Assembly (NCBI GenBank): GCA_963786765.1
Contig: CAWBAJ010000008.1
Location: forward strand, 124,001 to 188,000
From: DATKNA01 sp963786765
Lineage (GTDB): Bacteria > Actinomycetota > Actinomycetes > Actinomycetales > Kineosporiaceae
Length of the DNA stretch: 64,000 nucleotides
Reading direction: 5' to 3'
In this document: in pieces, positions 8,602-16,980 of the stretch
How the letters are laid out: each line of letters starts with the position of its first letter
Position numbering within the stretch: position 1 is the stretch's first letter
Program-made: the position numbers and the translations under genes
The notes under the pieces: model-generated
Told to the model about the DNA's origin: nothing
The model's input: the letters and a program-made list of their open reading frames with translations, nothing else
The model's database searches: none

Positions 8602-9158
8602 AACCCCGCCAGCCGTGCCTCGCCGCGGGTGGCCAGCCGATCACGCAGCCGGGCGGCCTCCTGCGGGCCGAGCCCGGGGATGTAGGCGTCGCTGCGGGCG
8701 GACGCGGTGTGCAGCTGCACCTTGGCGAGCCCGAAGACGCGGTCCACGGGGCCGGCGTAGACGTCGACGTACTGCATCCGCCCGTAGGGCACGACGACGA
8801 CGGTGCGCCAGGACACCCCGCGCCGGACGAGCAGGTCGTCGGCCCGCTCGGCGTAACCCCACGCACGCACCTGACGACCGATCACCACCCAGGCCCAGCC
8901 CGCCACGGCGAGCGGAACGACTGAGGGCAGCCACAGCCAGACCTCGTCGACGACCACGCCGAGCACAGCGAGTGCGGCAGCGATGAGCAGCAGCGGGCCG
9001 CAGGTCACGACGCGACGGGCGGAGGCCAGCCGTGGCGACACCCGGGTCCAGTCGACCTGCGGCGGGTCGAACGGCTCCCCGGGCCCCTCCGCGGTCCCGC
9101 CCTCCGATGCCTGCGCAGGCCCCTCCGCCGGCAATGCCTCGCCGCCCGTGCCCGACAC
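8598..9158 (-). CDS. Small PH domain (YdbS-like) membrane protein
   Basis: 186 residues: a hydrophilic N-terminus of about 45 residues rich in Gly, Glu and Ala, two helices (VTCGPLLLIAAALAVLGVVV and WLWLPSVVPLAVAGWAWVVI), then a single bacterial PH domain beginning RADDLLVRRGVSWRTVVVVP and ending IPGLGPQEAARLRDRLATR. It pairs with the following three-domain protein, exactly as ydbS precedes ydbT in other Gram-positives. Start GTG at 9158; divergent from the MFS gene with 58 bp between. Confidence 0.8.
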   Translation of the reverse strand: MSGTGGEALPAEGPAQASEGGTAEGPGEPFDPPQVDWTRVSPRLASARRVVTCGPLLLIAAALAVLGVVVDEVWLWLPSVVPLAVAGWAWVVIGRQVRAWGYAERADDLLVRRGVSWRTVVVVPYGRMQYVDVYAGPVDRVFGLAKVQLHTASARSDAYIPGLGPQEAARLRDRLATRGEARLAGL

Positions 9159-9216
9159 GACTGCAGCATGTCACGCCGGGCCGACAGGCCATACCCCGTG
9201 TGGGAGCCTCGAAGAC

Positions 9217-10491
9217 GTGCTCGACCCCGCGGCGGTGGAACCCCTCGAGGCGCCCGCCGCCCGGGGCGCCTCGCCCGCGCCCGAGGTGCGGCGGGCGCGC
9301 ACCGCCGTCGCCGGGCTCTTCCTTCTCAACGGCGCCCTGTTCGCAGGCGTCGTCCCGCGCTACCCGGAGATCATCGCCCAGCTGCAGCTGTCGAACGCCG
9401 CCTTCGGGTCGGCGGTGGCCGGGTACGGCGTCGGTGCGTTCGTCGTGGGCCTCGTCGCCGGGCCGCTCGTGGCCCGGTTCGGCTCGGCGCGGCTGGCCTG
9501 TGTGACGACCGTGCTCGTCGCCGCGAACCTCGTGCTCGTCTCCCTCGCGCCGTCCTGGTGGGCCCTGGCGGCCGTGCTCGTGGCGGCCGGCGCTCTCGAC
9601 TCGCTCGCGGACGTCGCCGAGAACGTGCACGCGCTGCGGGTGGAGCGGCGCTACGGCCGCTCGATCCTCGTGTCCATGCACGGGCTGTGGAGCATCGGGG
9701 CCGTCGCCGGTGGCCTGGTGGGAGCGGCCGCAGCCGGCCTGCACGTGCCGCTCGCGGTCCACCTCGCGACTGTCGGCGGGGTCCTGGCTGCGGTGGCACT
9801 GCTGCTGTCCAGATTCCTGCTGCCCGGCCCGGACGCCGACAGCGGCCGGCCGGACGCGCCCGAACGGCCACGACGTCCGCGCCTCGCCGTGCGGGGATCG
9901 GGACGCACGGTGCGCGCCGTACTGGCGCTGGGCGCTGTCGCCGCCAGCGGGCAGCTGCTCGAGGACGCCGGCGCGACCTGGAGCCCGCTCTACCTGCGTG
10001 GTCTCGGCGCGGCCGCGGCGGTCGCCGGCGCCGGGTTCATCGCGCTGCAGGCCGCGCAGACCGTGGGGCGCCTGTTCGGCGACCGCGTCGTGACCCGGTT
10101 CGGCGACCGGGCTGTCGCCCGGGCCGGACTCGCCCTGGCCGGCGGGGCGACCACCCTGGCGCTGCTCGTCCCGGGGGTCCCGGGGACCATCGCGGCGTTC
10201 GCCCTCGTGGGTCTCGGCATCGGAACGCTCATCCCGGCGTCGCTGCGCGCCGCGGACGCCCTCCCCGGGCTGCCTCCGGGAGTGGGTCTGGGGCTCGCGA
10301 GCTCGGTGCCCCGGATCGTCGTGCTCGTCGGGCCGGTCGTGCTGGGCGTGATCGCGGACGCCGCCGGCCTGCGGCTCGCGCTCGCCGTCGTGCCGGTCGC
10401 CGCCGCCGGCGCCGCGGTCCTGGCCGGCCGGCTGCCCGGCAGGCTGCCTGGCCGGCTGCCCGAATCCCCGGACGCCCGCGTGGAAGACTGA
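9217..10491 (+). CDS. Major facilitator superfamily permease
   Basis: About 424 residues with twelve hydrophobic segments; the first repeat begins AVAGLFLLNGALFAGVVPRYPEI and the cytoplasmic loop motif ARFGSARLACV resembles motif A. The pattern (a short soluble N-terminus, SMHGLWSIGAVAGGLVGAA, a central Pro/Arg-rich loop) is like the FucP/YbjJ-type uncharacterised transporters of actinobacteria. Substrate unknown. The C-terminus ends in four copies of Gly-Arg-Leu-Pro encoded by near-identical 12-bp repeats (10428-10463), outside the membrane core. Start GTG at 9217, with GGGAG about 10 nt upstream, is a choice among several. The NuoD paralogue follows 4 nt later and is probably co-transcribed. 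Confidence 0.8.
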   Translation: MLDPAAVEPLEAPAARGASPAPEVRRARTAVAGLFLLNGALFAGVVPRYPEIIAQLQLSNAAFGSAVAGYGVGAFVVGLVAGPLVARFGSARLACVTTVLVAANLVLVSLAPSWWALAAVLVAAGALDSLADVAENVHALRVERRYGRSILVSMHGLWSIGAVAGGLVGAAAAGLHVPLAVHLATVGGVLAAVALLLSRFLLPGPDADSGRPDAPERPRRPRLAVRGSGRTVRAVLALGAVAASGQLLEDAGATWSPLYLRGLGAAAAVAGAGFIALQAAQTVGRLFGDRVVTRFGDRAVARAGLALAGGATTLALLVPGVPGTIAAFALVGLGIGTLIPASLRAADALPGLPPGVGLGLASSVPRIVVLVGPVVLGVIADAAGLRLALAVVPVAAAGAAVLAGRLPGRLPGRLPESPDARVED

Positions 10492-10495
10492 CAAC

Positions 10496-11677
10496 GTGGC
10501 CGGGGCCGAGCGGACGACGAGAACCGTCGGGATCGGCGCCGGCGGTCTGTCCACCGGCATCGACACCGCGGACATGGTGCTCAACATCGGGCCGCAGCAC
10601 CCGTCGACGCACGGCGTCCTGCGCCTGCGCGTGACGCTCGACGGCGAGCGCATCACTCGGGCCGAGCCGATCGTCGGCTACATGCACCGGGGCGCGGAGA
10701 AGCTCTTCGAGGTGCGCGACTACCGGCAGATCATCGTGCTCTCGAACCGGCACGACTGGCTGTCAGCGTTCGCCAACGAGCTGGGGGTCGTGCTCGGCGC
10801 CGAACGCCTGCTGGGCATGGAGGTGCCGGAGCGGGCCGTCTGGGCGCGCACCCTGCTCGCGGAGCTCAACCGCGTGCTGAACCACCTCATGTTCCTCGGC
10901 TCCTATCCCCTCGAGCTCGGCGCCATCACGCCGGTCTTCTACGCGTTCCGCGAGCGCGAGGAGCTGCAGGCGGTGATGGAAGAGGTGTCGGGCGGCCGGA
11001 TGCATTACATGTTCAACCGCGTCGGCGGCCTGAAGGAGGACCTGCCGGCCGGCTGGACCGGGCGCGTGCTCGCGGCGGTCGCCACCGTCCGCCGCCGCCT
11101 CCCCGACCTCGAGGCGCTCCTCGTCGGCAACGAGATCCTGCGGGCCCGCACCCGCGGCATCGGCGTCCTGCCCCGGGAGCTGGCTGCCGGCTACGGGGTC
11201 AGCGGGCCGATCGCCCGCGCCAGCGGTCTCGACCTGGACCTGCGCCGGGACGAGCCGTACCTGGCGTACGGGGAGCTGTTCGGCCCCGGCGGACCCGGTC
11301 GCGTGGTCACCCGCACCGCCGGCGACTGCCTGTCGCGGCTCGAGGTACTGCTCGAGCAGGTGCACGTCTCGCTCGACCTGATCGAGGCGTGCGTGGACCG
11401 GCTGCGGGGGCTGCCCCAGGGGCCGGTCAACGTGCGGCTCCCGAAGGTGCTGCGGGTGCCGGAGGGGCACCTCTACACCTGGACGGAGAACCCGCTGGGC
11501 ATCAACGGGTACTACCTGGTCTCCCGTGGCGACAAGGTGCCGTGGCGGCTGAAGCTGCGGTCGGCGTCGTTCAACAACGTGCAGGTGCTCTCCCGGATCC
11601 TGCCGGGCTGCCTGGTCGCGGACATGGTCGCCGTGCTCGGGTCGACCTTCTTCGTCGTCGGGGACGTCGACAAGTAG
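10496..11677 (+). CDS. NuoD-like NADH-quinone oxidoreductase subunit D paralogue (stand-alone)
   Basis: 393 residues, close to NuoD (the 49-kDa, NDUFS2-type subunit that shapes the quinone site of complex I). Conserved stretches include NIGPQHPSTHGVLRLRVTLDGE, GYMHRGAEKLFE (containing the arginine that NDUFAF7 methylates in mitochondria), NRVLNHLMFLG, GGRMHYMFNRVGGLKEDLP and DMVAVLGSTFFVVGDVDK at the end. No other nuo gene is present; the neighbours are a permease and a MidA-like methyltransferase. Actinomycetes commonly carry such a second copy outside the nuo operon, of unknown role. Compared with canonical NuoD the C-terminal GEVDR is GDVDK. Start GTG at 10496, 4 nt after the MFS stop. Confidence 0.85.
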   Translation: MAGAERTTRTVGIGAGGLSTGIDTADMVLNIGPQHPSTHGVLRLRVTLDGERITRAEPIVGYMHRGAEKLFEVRDYRQIIVLSNRHDWLSAFANELGVVLGAERLLGMEVPERAVWARTLLAELNRVLNHLMFLGSYPLELGAITPVFYAFREREELQAVMEEVSGGRMHYMFNRVGGLKEDLPAGWTGRVLAAVATVRRRLPDLEALLVGNEILRARTRGIGVLPRELAAGYGVSGPIARASGLDLDLRRDEPYLAYGELFGPGGPGRVVTRTAGDCLSRLEVLLEQVHVSLDLIEACVDRLRGLPQGPVNVRLPKVLRVPEGHLYTWTENPLGINGYYLVSRGDKVPWRLKLRSASFNNVQVLSRILPGCLVADMVAVLGSTFFVVGDVDK

Positions 11678-11746
11678 GTCATGTCGGCCTGCCTGCAGCG
11701 TGTCGCGTCGGCGTGTGGGCGGGGAGGGACATGCGCTCCTGAAAAG

Positions 11747-11780
11747 CGTTGCCGTGATGCAGATCTGCATCACGGCAACG
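11747..11780. repeat. Perfect 34-bp palindrome, repeat family 1 copy A
   Basis: A perfect palindrome centred on AGATCT, with core TGATGCAGATCTGCATCA and arms extended by CGTTGCCG / CGGCAACG. It lies 70 bp beyond the nuoD-like stop. Two relatives lie at 44755-44788 and 45561-45588. Copies A and C both have GTCCTCCC exactly 17 nt beyond the ACG that ends the palindrome (11797-11804 here), so the repeat is longer than the palindrome alone. It could serve as a transcript end or be a REP-like element. Confidence 0.75.
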
Positions 11781-11849
11781 ATTCGCCAGAGTGGTGGTCC
11801 TCCCTGCCCCGACACGCCGAAGAACGCACGCCGGCCAAGACACGCGGGT

Positions 11850-11879
11850 GAGTCCCCAAGACCGGGCGAGTCCCCAAGA
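11850..11879. repeat. Two direct copies of GAGTCCCCAAGA
   Basis: GAGTCCCCAAGA occurs at 11850-11861 and 11868-11879, separated by 6 bp, between palindrome copy A and the end of the coiled-coil protein gene. Otherwise the 223-bp interval 11678-11900 shows no gene. Confidence 0.5.
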
Positions 11880-11900
11880 AAGGACCAGCGCCGACAGGGG

Positions 11901-12686
11901 TCAGGCGCTCTCCCGGCCGGCCTCGTCCCCGCCCTGCGGCGCCTCGGCGTAGGCGAGCCGACGGGTCCGCTCCTCCTCGTCCAGTCCGGACAGGGCGGCG
12001 TAGACGAGAGCGTCGGTGATGGCGGAGAGGCGGCCGCTCGGTGTGGGATCGAGGACCGGGATCGCGCCGCTGTCGAACGTCCGCCGCGGCGGGAGCTCGG
12101 ACAGTACCGGCAAGGAGCCGCTGGCCGCTGCTACGAACGGGCTCGGCTGCTGGACCGGCAACCCCGTCTGGTCGCCGTCCGGTCGCGCGTCGCGGTCGGC
12201 GGTCTGCACCCAGCCGTGGACCGGCTCGTCGAGGACCACGACGACCGGCTCGACGACCGGCTCAGCAACCGGCTCGGCCACGGGCTCGGCGACCCGTTGA
12301 ACGACAGGCTCGGGCACGGGCAGGCGCGGCAGCGACCGTGAGGCCAGGGCGGTCTCGGTGTCGAGCAGGGCACGCTGGAAGGCGTCGACGTCGAGCCGCA
12401 GCTGCGCGATGGTCCGCCGCAGCTCGGTGACCTCGTGCCGGTTGCGCATCCGCTCGGCGCGGCGGCGCCGGCGCAGCGCCCGCGCCTGCATCCGCTCGAC
12501 GTACAGGCCACCGGCTGCGACCACGGCACCGCCGGCCGCGACGCCCGGGGCGTTCATCAGGTATCCGGCGGCGCCGAGCCCGACCCCCGTGACCAGCGAG
12601 GTCATCGGCGCACAGGCCACGACCAGGTCGACGGACGCCCGCAGGAACGAGGCCTTGAGCTGATGCGATGCGTACCGGTTCGCCAC
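11901..12686 (-). CDS. Membrane protein with coiled coil and Val-Ala-Glu-Pro repeat
   Basis: About 261 residues, not assigned to a family. Seen in order: a hydrophobic region (SVDLVVACAPMTSLVTGVGL and AAGYLMNAPGVAAGGAVVAA) that could form two short membrane helices; a strongly basic segment RALRRRRRAERMRNR; a heptad-like helix HEVTELRRTIAQLRLDVDAF likely to form a coiled coil; then tandem VAEP/VVEP repeats and a disordered acidic tail. The GTG at 12686 is chosen because TACGGT (TANNNT) lies 7 nt upstream, a leaderless arrangement; GTGs at 12695 and 12752 are alternatives. Function unknown; a structural or scaffold role at the membrane is a guess. Confidence 0.55.
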   Translation of the reverse strand: MANRYASHQLKASFLRASVDLVVACAPMTSLVTGVGLGAAGYLMNAPGVAAGGAVVAAGGLYVERMQARALRRRRRAERMRNRHEVTELRRTIAQLRLDVDAFQRALLDTETALASRSLPRLPVPEPVVQRVAEPVAEPVAEPVVEPVVVVLDEPVHGWVQTADRDARPDGDQTGLPVQQPSPFVAAASGSLPVLSELPPRRTFDSGAIPVLDPTPSGRLSAITDALVYAALSGLDEEERTRRLAYAEAPQGGDEAGRESA

Positions 12687-12781
12687 TCGCGTCACCGTAG
12701 TCCCGGCACGCCCATTGTTAACGCATGCTGCACGGCGTGTCACAGCAGTCACATGGACATCAGACGAACGCCGGACGCCGA

Positions 12782-12818
12782 AGGCGCGGCGTCCCGGGAG
12801 AACCGGGACGCCGCGCCT
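12782..12818 (-). terminator. Strong hairpin after the osmoprotectant operon
   Basis: A perfect 16-bp GC-rich stem (12782-12797 with 12803-12818) around the 5-nt loop GAGAA, 25 nt past the stop of the binding-protein gene. It lacks a long U-tract, as is usual for terminators of GC-rich actinobacteria. It also stands at the 5' side of the coiled-coil gene, so it separates the two transcription units. Confidence 0.8.
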
Positions 12819-12842
12819 CGGAGCGGAGCAGCCGTCAGCCCG

Positions 12843-13832
12843 TCAGAGCAGGCCCTTGGACTGCAGCCACTGCTTCGCGACGTCCTCCGGCTTCTGCCGC
12901 TCGGCATCCACCTTGAGGTTCAGCTGGGCCAGGTCGTCCGTCGTCAGGGCTGCCGACACCTTGTCGAGCAGCGTCTGGATCTCGCTCGTGCCGGCCTTCT
13001 GTGCGTTGACCACCGGCACGATGTTGTCGGCCAGCTGCAGCTTCTTGTCGTCCTGGAGGGCGACGAGGCCGAGGCCGCCGAGAGTGGCGTCCGTCGTGCC
13101 GGTCTCCACCATGTCGGCCTTGCCGCTGACGACGGCCTGCTTCGCCTGCGGGGAGCCGAAGCCGAGCGGCAGCAGCTTGCCGATCTTCAGGCCGTAGGTC
13201 TTCTCCAGCCCGGGCTGGCAGAACGGCCGGTCCGGGCACTCGGCGGGCGCCGCGAGGGTCAGCGACTTGTTGAGCTTGGACAGGTCGGAGAGCGTCGTGA
13301 CGTGGTTCGCGTCCGCGAGCTTCTTCGTCACGGCGAACGCGTTGGCGTCCAGGGCCGTCGACGGCGTCAGCGCCTTGAGCCCCTTCTTCTCCAGGAGCGG
13401 CTGCATCGCGGTCACGGTCGTGGTGGCGTCGGACGTCGCGATGTCGGGCGCGTTCGTGCCGTTGACGCGCTTGCTCATGAAGTTCGCCATGGTCGCGGCG
13501 TACTCGGGGACGACGTCGATCTGCCCCTGCTCCAGCGCCGGCTCGTAGACCTCACGGTTGTCCACGGCCTTGTAGGTGACGGTGTAGCCGTTCTTCGCCA
13601 GCACCTGCCCGTACAGCTGCTGCGCGACGAGCATCTCGGTGAAGTTCGCGCCGCCGACGGTGAGGTTCTTGCCGGCGCCCCCCGCGGGGGAGGATGCGGC
13701 GCCGGCCCCCGCCGAGGTCGAGGAGGAACTCGACGAGAACGCGTTCGACGAGCCGCCGCAGGCCGTGAGCGCGAGCCCGGCAAGGGCGACGGCCGCAGCG
13801 AGCGAACGGGTGATGGACGGGAGTGCCTTCAT
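12843..13832 (-). CDS. Osmoprotectant (glycine betaine/choline-type) ABC transporter substrate-binding lipoprotein
   Basis: 329 residues. A lipoprotein signal ends in LALTAC (Cys 25), followed by a Ser-rich linker. The mature part has the OpuAC/ProX-type type II binding fold: LTVGGANFTEMLVAQQLYGQ at the N-terminus, KAVDNREVYEPALEQGQIDV, PEYAATMANFMSK, and a two-cysteine loop AECPDRPFCQPGLEK that is common in this family. It would capture compatible solutes outside the membrane and hand them to the two permeases encoded just upstream. The ATG at 13832 begins MKALPSITRS and is preferred over a longer frame. A strong terminator follows the gene. Confidence 0.88.
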   Translation of the reverse strand: MKALPSITRSLAAAVALAGLALTACGGSSNAFSSSSSSTSAGAGAASSPAGGAGKNLTVGGANFTEMLVAQQLYGQVLAKNGYTVTYKAVDNREVYEPALEQGQIDVVPEYAATMANFMSKRVNGTNAPDIATSDATTTVTAMQPLLEKKGLKALTPSTALDANAFAVTKKLADANHVTTLSDLSKLNKSLTLAAPAECPDRPFCQPGLEKTYGLKIGKLLPLGFGSPQAKQAVVSGKADMVETGTTDATLGGLGLVALQDDKKLQLADNIVPVVNAQKAGTSEIQTLLDKVSAALTTDDLAQLNLKVDAERQKPEDVAKQWLQSKGLL

Positions 13833-14033
13833 GATTTCAGGTCGCCTTCTGTGTCCCCTGCTCCGCGCAGGCGTGTCCGGTGGGCTTGATGACGCCACAG
13901 AGGTCGCGACGGCGGCCTTTCCCGCCGAGCCTGCCCCTGCTACCCGCTGTATCGACCCAACCGCCGACGCCCTTCCCGCGCATCCCCGGTCGGGATCACA
14001 GTTCGGACACGATCGTGGAGCATCCGACCCGGG

Positions 14034-14711
14034 TCAGGGGGTCCGGACCGTCGGCAGCGGGTTGGCGCGGCGCTGCAGCAGGGCCATCAGCCCCTCGACG
14101 CTCAGCGCGAGCACGACCACGCACAGTGCACCCGCGACCACCTCCGCCTGGTTCTGCCGGGCGAACCCGTCCGTGATGAGCGCGCCCAGGCCGCCGCCGG
14201 CGACGAGCGCCGCGATCGTCGCGGTGGCGATGACCTGCACGGCGGCCAACCGGACGCCGTCCATGAGCAGGGGGACCGACAGCGGGAGCTCGACCTTCGC
14301 CAGCACCTGCGGGCCGCTCATCCCCATCCCGCGAGCCGCGTCGACGGCCGCGGGCTCGACCTCGCTCACGCCGATGTAGGTGTTGGTGAGGATCGGCGGG
14401 ATGGCGAACAGCACGAGGGCGATGAGGATCGAGAGCGTGCTGAGCCCGAACGGGTCGGGCATCAGCACCAGCACGACGAGGACGGCGTACGTGGGCACCG
14501 CGCGCCCGACGTTCGAGACGCCGACGGCGAGCCCGCCGCCCCGGTGGACGTGGCCGAGCCACAGCGCGATCGGGATGGCGAGGGCGCAGGCGATCCCGAG
14601 CGCCGCCGCCGAGACGCCGACGTGCTCGAGCAGGCGCTGCGGGATCCCGTTCGGGCCCTGCCAGTGCTGCGGATCCCGGAACCAGGCGACGACGTCCCCC
14701 ACCCAGCCCAT
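14034..14711 (-). CDS. Osmoprotectant ABC transporter permease (second)
   Basis: 225 residues, five to six membrane helices, with the ABC permease EAA-like loop AAVDAARGMGMSGPQVLAKV followed by ELPLSVPLLMDGVRLAAVQV. Together with the neighbouring permease it forms the membrane channel. The ATG at 14711 overlaps the upstream gene stop as ATGA, so it is translationally coupled to the first permease. A 201-bp gap to the binding protein shows no gene or obvious promoter. Confidence 0.88.
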   Translation of the reverse strand: MGWVGDVVAWFRDPQHWQGPNGIPQRLLEHVGVSAAALGIACALAIPIALWLGHVHRGGGLAVGVSNVGRAVPTYAVLVVLVLMPDPFGLSTLSILIALVLFAIPPILTNTYIGVSEVEPAAVDAARGMGMSGPQVLAKVELPLSVPLLMDGVRLAAVQVIATATIAALVAGGGLGALITDGFARQNQAEVVAGALCVVVLALSVEGLMALLQRRANPLPTVRTP

Positions 14712-15433
14712 CAGCGTCCCCTCCCTCGCCGCCAGGGCATGAGCACCCGCTGGACGCCGAGCAACAGAAGGTCGAGCACGAGGGCGAGCACGACGCAGAG
14801 CACCGAGGCGGTGAGCACCTGCGCCTTGAAGTTGCTGTTCAGGCCGGTGCTGATGAGGTCCCCGAGGCCGCCACTGCCGACGATCGTGCCGATCGTCGTT
14901 AGGGCCACCGTCGAGACGGTGGCGATGCGCAGGCCACCGATGAGCACCGGCAGGGCCAGCGGCAGTTCGACCCGCCACAGCAGGCCGTTCGTCGAGTAGC
15001 CCATCCCGCGCCCCGCGTCGCGGACCTCCTCGGGGACGCCGTCGAGGCCACTGAGCACCGCCCGGACGAGGATCGTGAGGCTGTAGAGGACGAGCCCGAT
15101 GATGACGGTCCGCTCCGACAGACCCGTGAACGGCAGCAGCAGGGAGAACAGCGCGAGCGACGGGATCGTGTAGATCGCGGTCGAGACGCCGAGGACGGGC
15201 GGGCGCAGGCCGCGGAACCGGCGGGCCACGAGCGCCACCGGCAGGGCGATCAGCGCACCGACGACGACGGAGATCAGGGTGATCCGCAGGTGCTCGGTCG
15301 TGGCCGCCACGAGCTCGGCGGAGCGGGTCCGGACGTACTCCGGGCAGATCCATGCGTTGCGCAGCAGGCAGTCGTCCGCAACGGTAGGCGGATGGCCGTG
15401 GACCAGCGGGCTCCCGATCACCCCTTCGATCAC
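14711..15433 (-). CDS. Osmoprotectant ABC transporter permease (first)
   Basis: 240 residues, beginning with a hydrophilic stretch LLRNAWICPEYVRTRSAELV and then about five membrane helices. The EAA-like loop is EEVRDAGRGMGYSTNGLLWR followed by VELPLALPVLIGGLRIATVS. It heads the permease-permease-binding-protein operon. The GTG at 15433 is favoured over the GTG at 15421 because TAGGTT lies exactly 7 nt upstream on the minus strand, pointing to a leaderless mRNA. It is divergent from its own ATPase, with only 24 bp between the two start codons. Confidence 0.85.
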   Translation of the reverse strand: MIEGVIGSPLVHGHPPTVADDCLLRNAWICPEYVRTRSAELVAATTEHLRITLISVVVGALIALPVALVARRFRGLRPPVLGVSTAIYTIPSLALFSLLLPFTGLSERTVIIGLVLYSLTILVRAVLSGLDGVPEEVRDAGRGMGYSTNGLLWRVELPLALPVLIGGLRIATVSTVALTTIGTIVGSGGLGDLISTGLNSNFKAQVLTASVLCVVLALVLDLLLLGVQRVLMPWRRGRGR

Positions 15434-15440
15434 GGGGCCG

Positions 15441-15446
15441 AACCTA
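15441..15446 (-). promoter_or_regulatory. -10 element of a leaderless promoter for the osmoprotectant permease operon
   Basis: On the minus strand TAGGTT (TANNNT) is followed by 7 nt and the GTG at 15433. There is no Shine-Dalgarno sequence. The divergent ATPase start is only 12 bp away, so both promoters must overlap. Confidence 0.5.
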
Positions 15447-15457
15447 CCGGCGAGACG

Positions 15458-16480
15458 ATGATCCGGCTCGACCGGCTGGGCAAGAAGTACCCCGACGGCA
15501 CGGTCGCGGTGGACGACGTCAGCCTCGACGTGCACCGCGGCGAGATGGTGATGCTCGTCGGGCCCTCGGGCGGCGGGAAGTCCACCACGCTGCGCCTGAT
15601 CAACCGGCTGATCGAGCCGACCTCCGGCAAGATCTGGCTGGACGGGCGCGACGTCACCCACGAGGACCCCGAGAAGCTTCGGCGGGGCATCGGCTACGTG
15701 ATCCAGCGGATCGGACTGTTCCCGCACCGCAACGTCGAGCAGAACGTGGCGACCGTCCCGGGGCTGCTCGGCTGGGACAAGCAGCGCACCCGCAACCGGG
15801 TCGGGGAGCTCCTCGACCTCGTCGGGCTCGAGCCCGCGACCTACGCGAAGCGGTACCCGCACGAGCTGTCCGGCGGCCAGCAGCAGCGGGTCGGCGTCGC
15901 CCGGGCGCTCGCGGCCGATCCCCCGGTGCTGCTCATGGACGAGCCGTTCGGCGCGGTCGACCCACTCGCCCGCGACCGCCTGCAGGACCAGTTCCTGCGA
16001 ATCCAGGCGGAGCTGCACAAGACCGTCGTCTTCGTCACCCACGACATCGACGAGGCGGTCCGTCTCGGCAGCCGGATCGCGGTGCTCGGTCCCGCCGGGG
16101 TCCTGCAGCAGTACGCCGACCCCTCCACGCTGCTCGCCGCTCCGGCGAACGAGTCCGTCGCCGCGTTCGTCGGCGCCGACCGCGGCATCCGCCGGATGAG
16201 CGTCACCCCGCTGACACGGGAAGACCTCTCACCGACGTCGACGCTCCCCGCGGAATGGCTCACGAGCGACGGCCGCCTGGTCGAAGGGGTGCCGTCCATC
16301 CGGCTCGGCGCCTCCCTGCGGGAGGCTTTCGCGGCTCTGGCCGGCCTCGACGAGCCCGCCCTGCCCGTCCTCGACGACGACGGCGCGCTCGCCGGCGTGC
16401 TCACCCCGGCGGACGTGCACGCGGCCCTGCGGCGCAGTGCGGCAGTCGCCGCCTCGGAGCACGCCTCCGGCTCCGGCTAG
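15458..16480 (+). CDS. Osmoprotectant ABC transporter ATP-binding protein with CBS domain
   Basis: 340 residues. Walker A GPSGGGKST (about 36-44), Q-loop YVIQRIGLFPH, signature LSGGQQQRVGVARAL, Walker B VLLMDEPFGAVD and switch His in FVTHDIDEA are all intact. The last 70 or so residues (RLGASLREAFAALAGLDEPA, VLDDDGALAGVLTPADVHAA) are a CBS repeat, which in OpuA-type ATPases senses ionic strength. It powers the transporter whose membrane and binding proteins are encoded on the opposite strand. ATG start at 15458 lacks a clear ribosome-binding site. Its stop overlaps the DUF3180 stop in CTAG. Confidence 0.92.
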   Translation: MIRLDRLGKKYPDGTVAVDDVSLDVHRGEMVMLVGPSGGGKSTTLRLINRLIEPTSGKIWLDGRDVTHEDPEKLRRGIGYVIQRIGLFPHRNVEQNVATVPGLLGWDKQRTRNRVGELLDLVGLEPATYAKRYPHELSGGQQQRVGVARALAADPPVLLMDEPFGAVDPLARDRLQDQFLRIQAELHKTVVFVTHDIDEAVRLGSRIAVLGPAGVLQQYADPSTLLAAPANESVAAFVGADRGIRRMSVTPLTREDLSPTSTLPAEWLTSDGRLVEGVPSIRLGASLREAFAALAGLDEPALPVLDDDGALAGVLTPADVHAALRRSAAVAASEHASGSG

Positions 16481-16980
16481 GGCTCCCGGCGTTGCGGCGG
16501 GACGGCGAGGTCGGCGTCCTCGCCGAGCCCCTCCGGGCTGTCGTCGTCCGGCGGCAGCCGACACCAGTGCTGCGCGAGCAGTCCCGCCCCGATCAGCGCG
16601 GCCGAGGCCACCGCGGCGGCGGCCGCCGTCAGCAGGCGCTCGCGGCGGACGCCCGTGGCGTCGTCGAGCAGCGACAGCCCGATCGCGGCGTACCAGCCGG
16701 TCAGCACCGCTCCGCCATACACGGCGGCCTTCGAGAGCACCGCGACGCGGGCCGCGGCGAGGGGGTTCATCGCAGGCTTGCGCTCGCCACGCACGGAGCG
16801 GCGCACCTCCCAGCCGAGCACCAGCACCACGGCGGCCACGACCAGGATCGCCACCGCCGCCACGAAGGACTGCGGCGGCGTCCGGCCGCCCTGGCCCGAC
16901 CAGAGGTCGAGCAGGAGCCAGCCGACAGCGGCCGTGAAGACGGCCGTGACGACGGCTGCGAACGCTCGGGCGGGCTTCAC
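16477..16980 (-). CDS. DUF3180 membrane protein
   Basis: 167 residues with four membrane helices (FAAVVTAVFTAAVGWLLLDL; SFVAAVAILVVAAVVLVLGW; AAVYGGAVLTGWYAAIGLSL; AAAAAVASAALIGAGLLA) and the basic loop SVRGERKPAMNPLAAARVA that is typical of DUF3180. The family is found at this position, directly after folK, in many actinobacteria; its role is unknown. The GTG at 16980 overlaps the folK stop in GTGA, so it belongs to the folate operon. Confidence 0.85.
   Translation of the reverse strand: MKPARAFAAVVTAVFTAAVGWLLLDLWSGQGGRTPPQSFVAAVAILVVAAVVLVLGWEVRRSVRGERKPAMNPLAAARVAVLSKAAVYGGAVLTGWYAAIGLSLLDDATGVRRERLLTAAAAAVASAALIGAGLLAQHWCRLPPDDDSPEGLGEDADLAVPPQRREP

Noticed and set aside
12435..13889. 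A 484-residue plus-strand frame opposite the binding-protein gene
   Set aside because: Antisense shadow typical of GC-rich genomes; the minus strand encodes an obvious lipoprotein with lipobox and family motifs.
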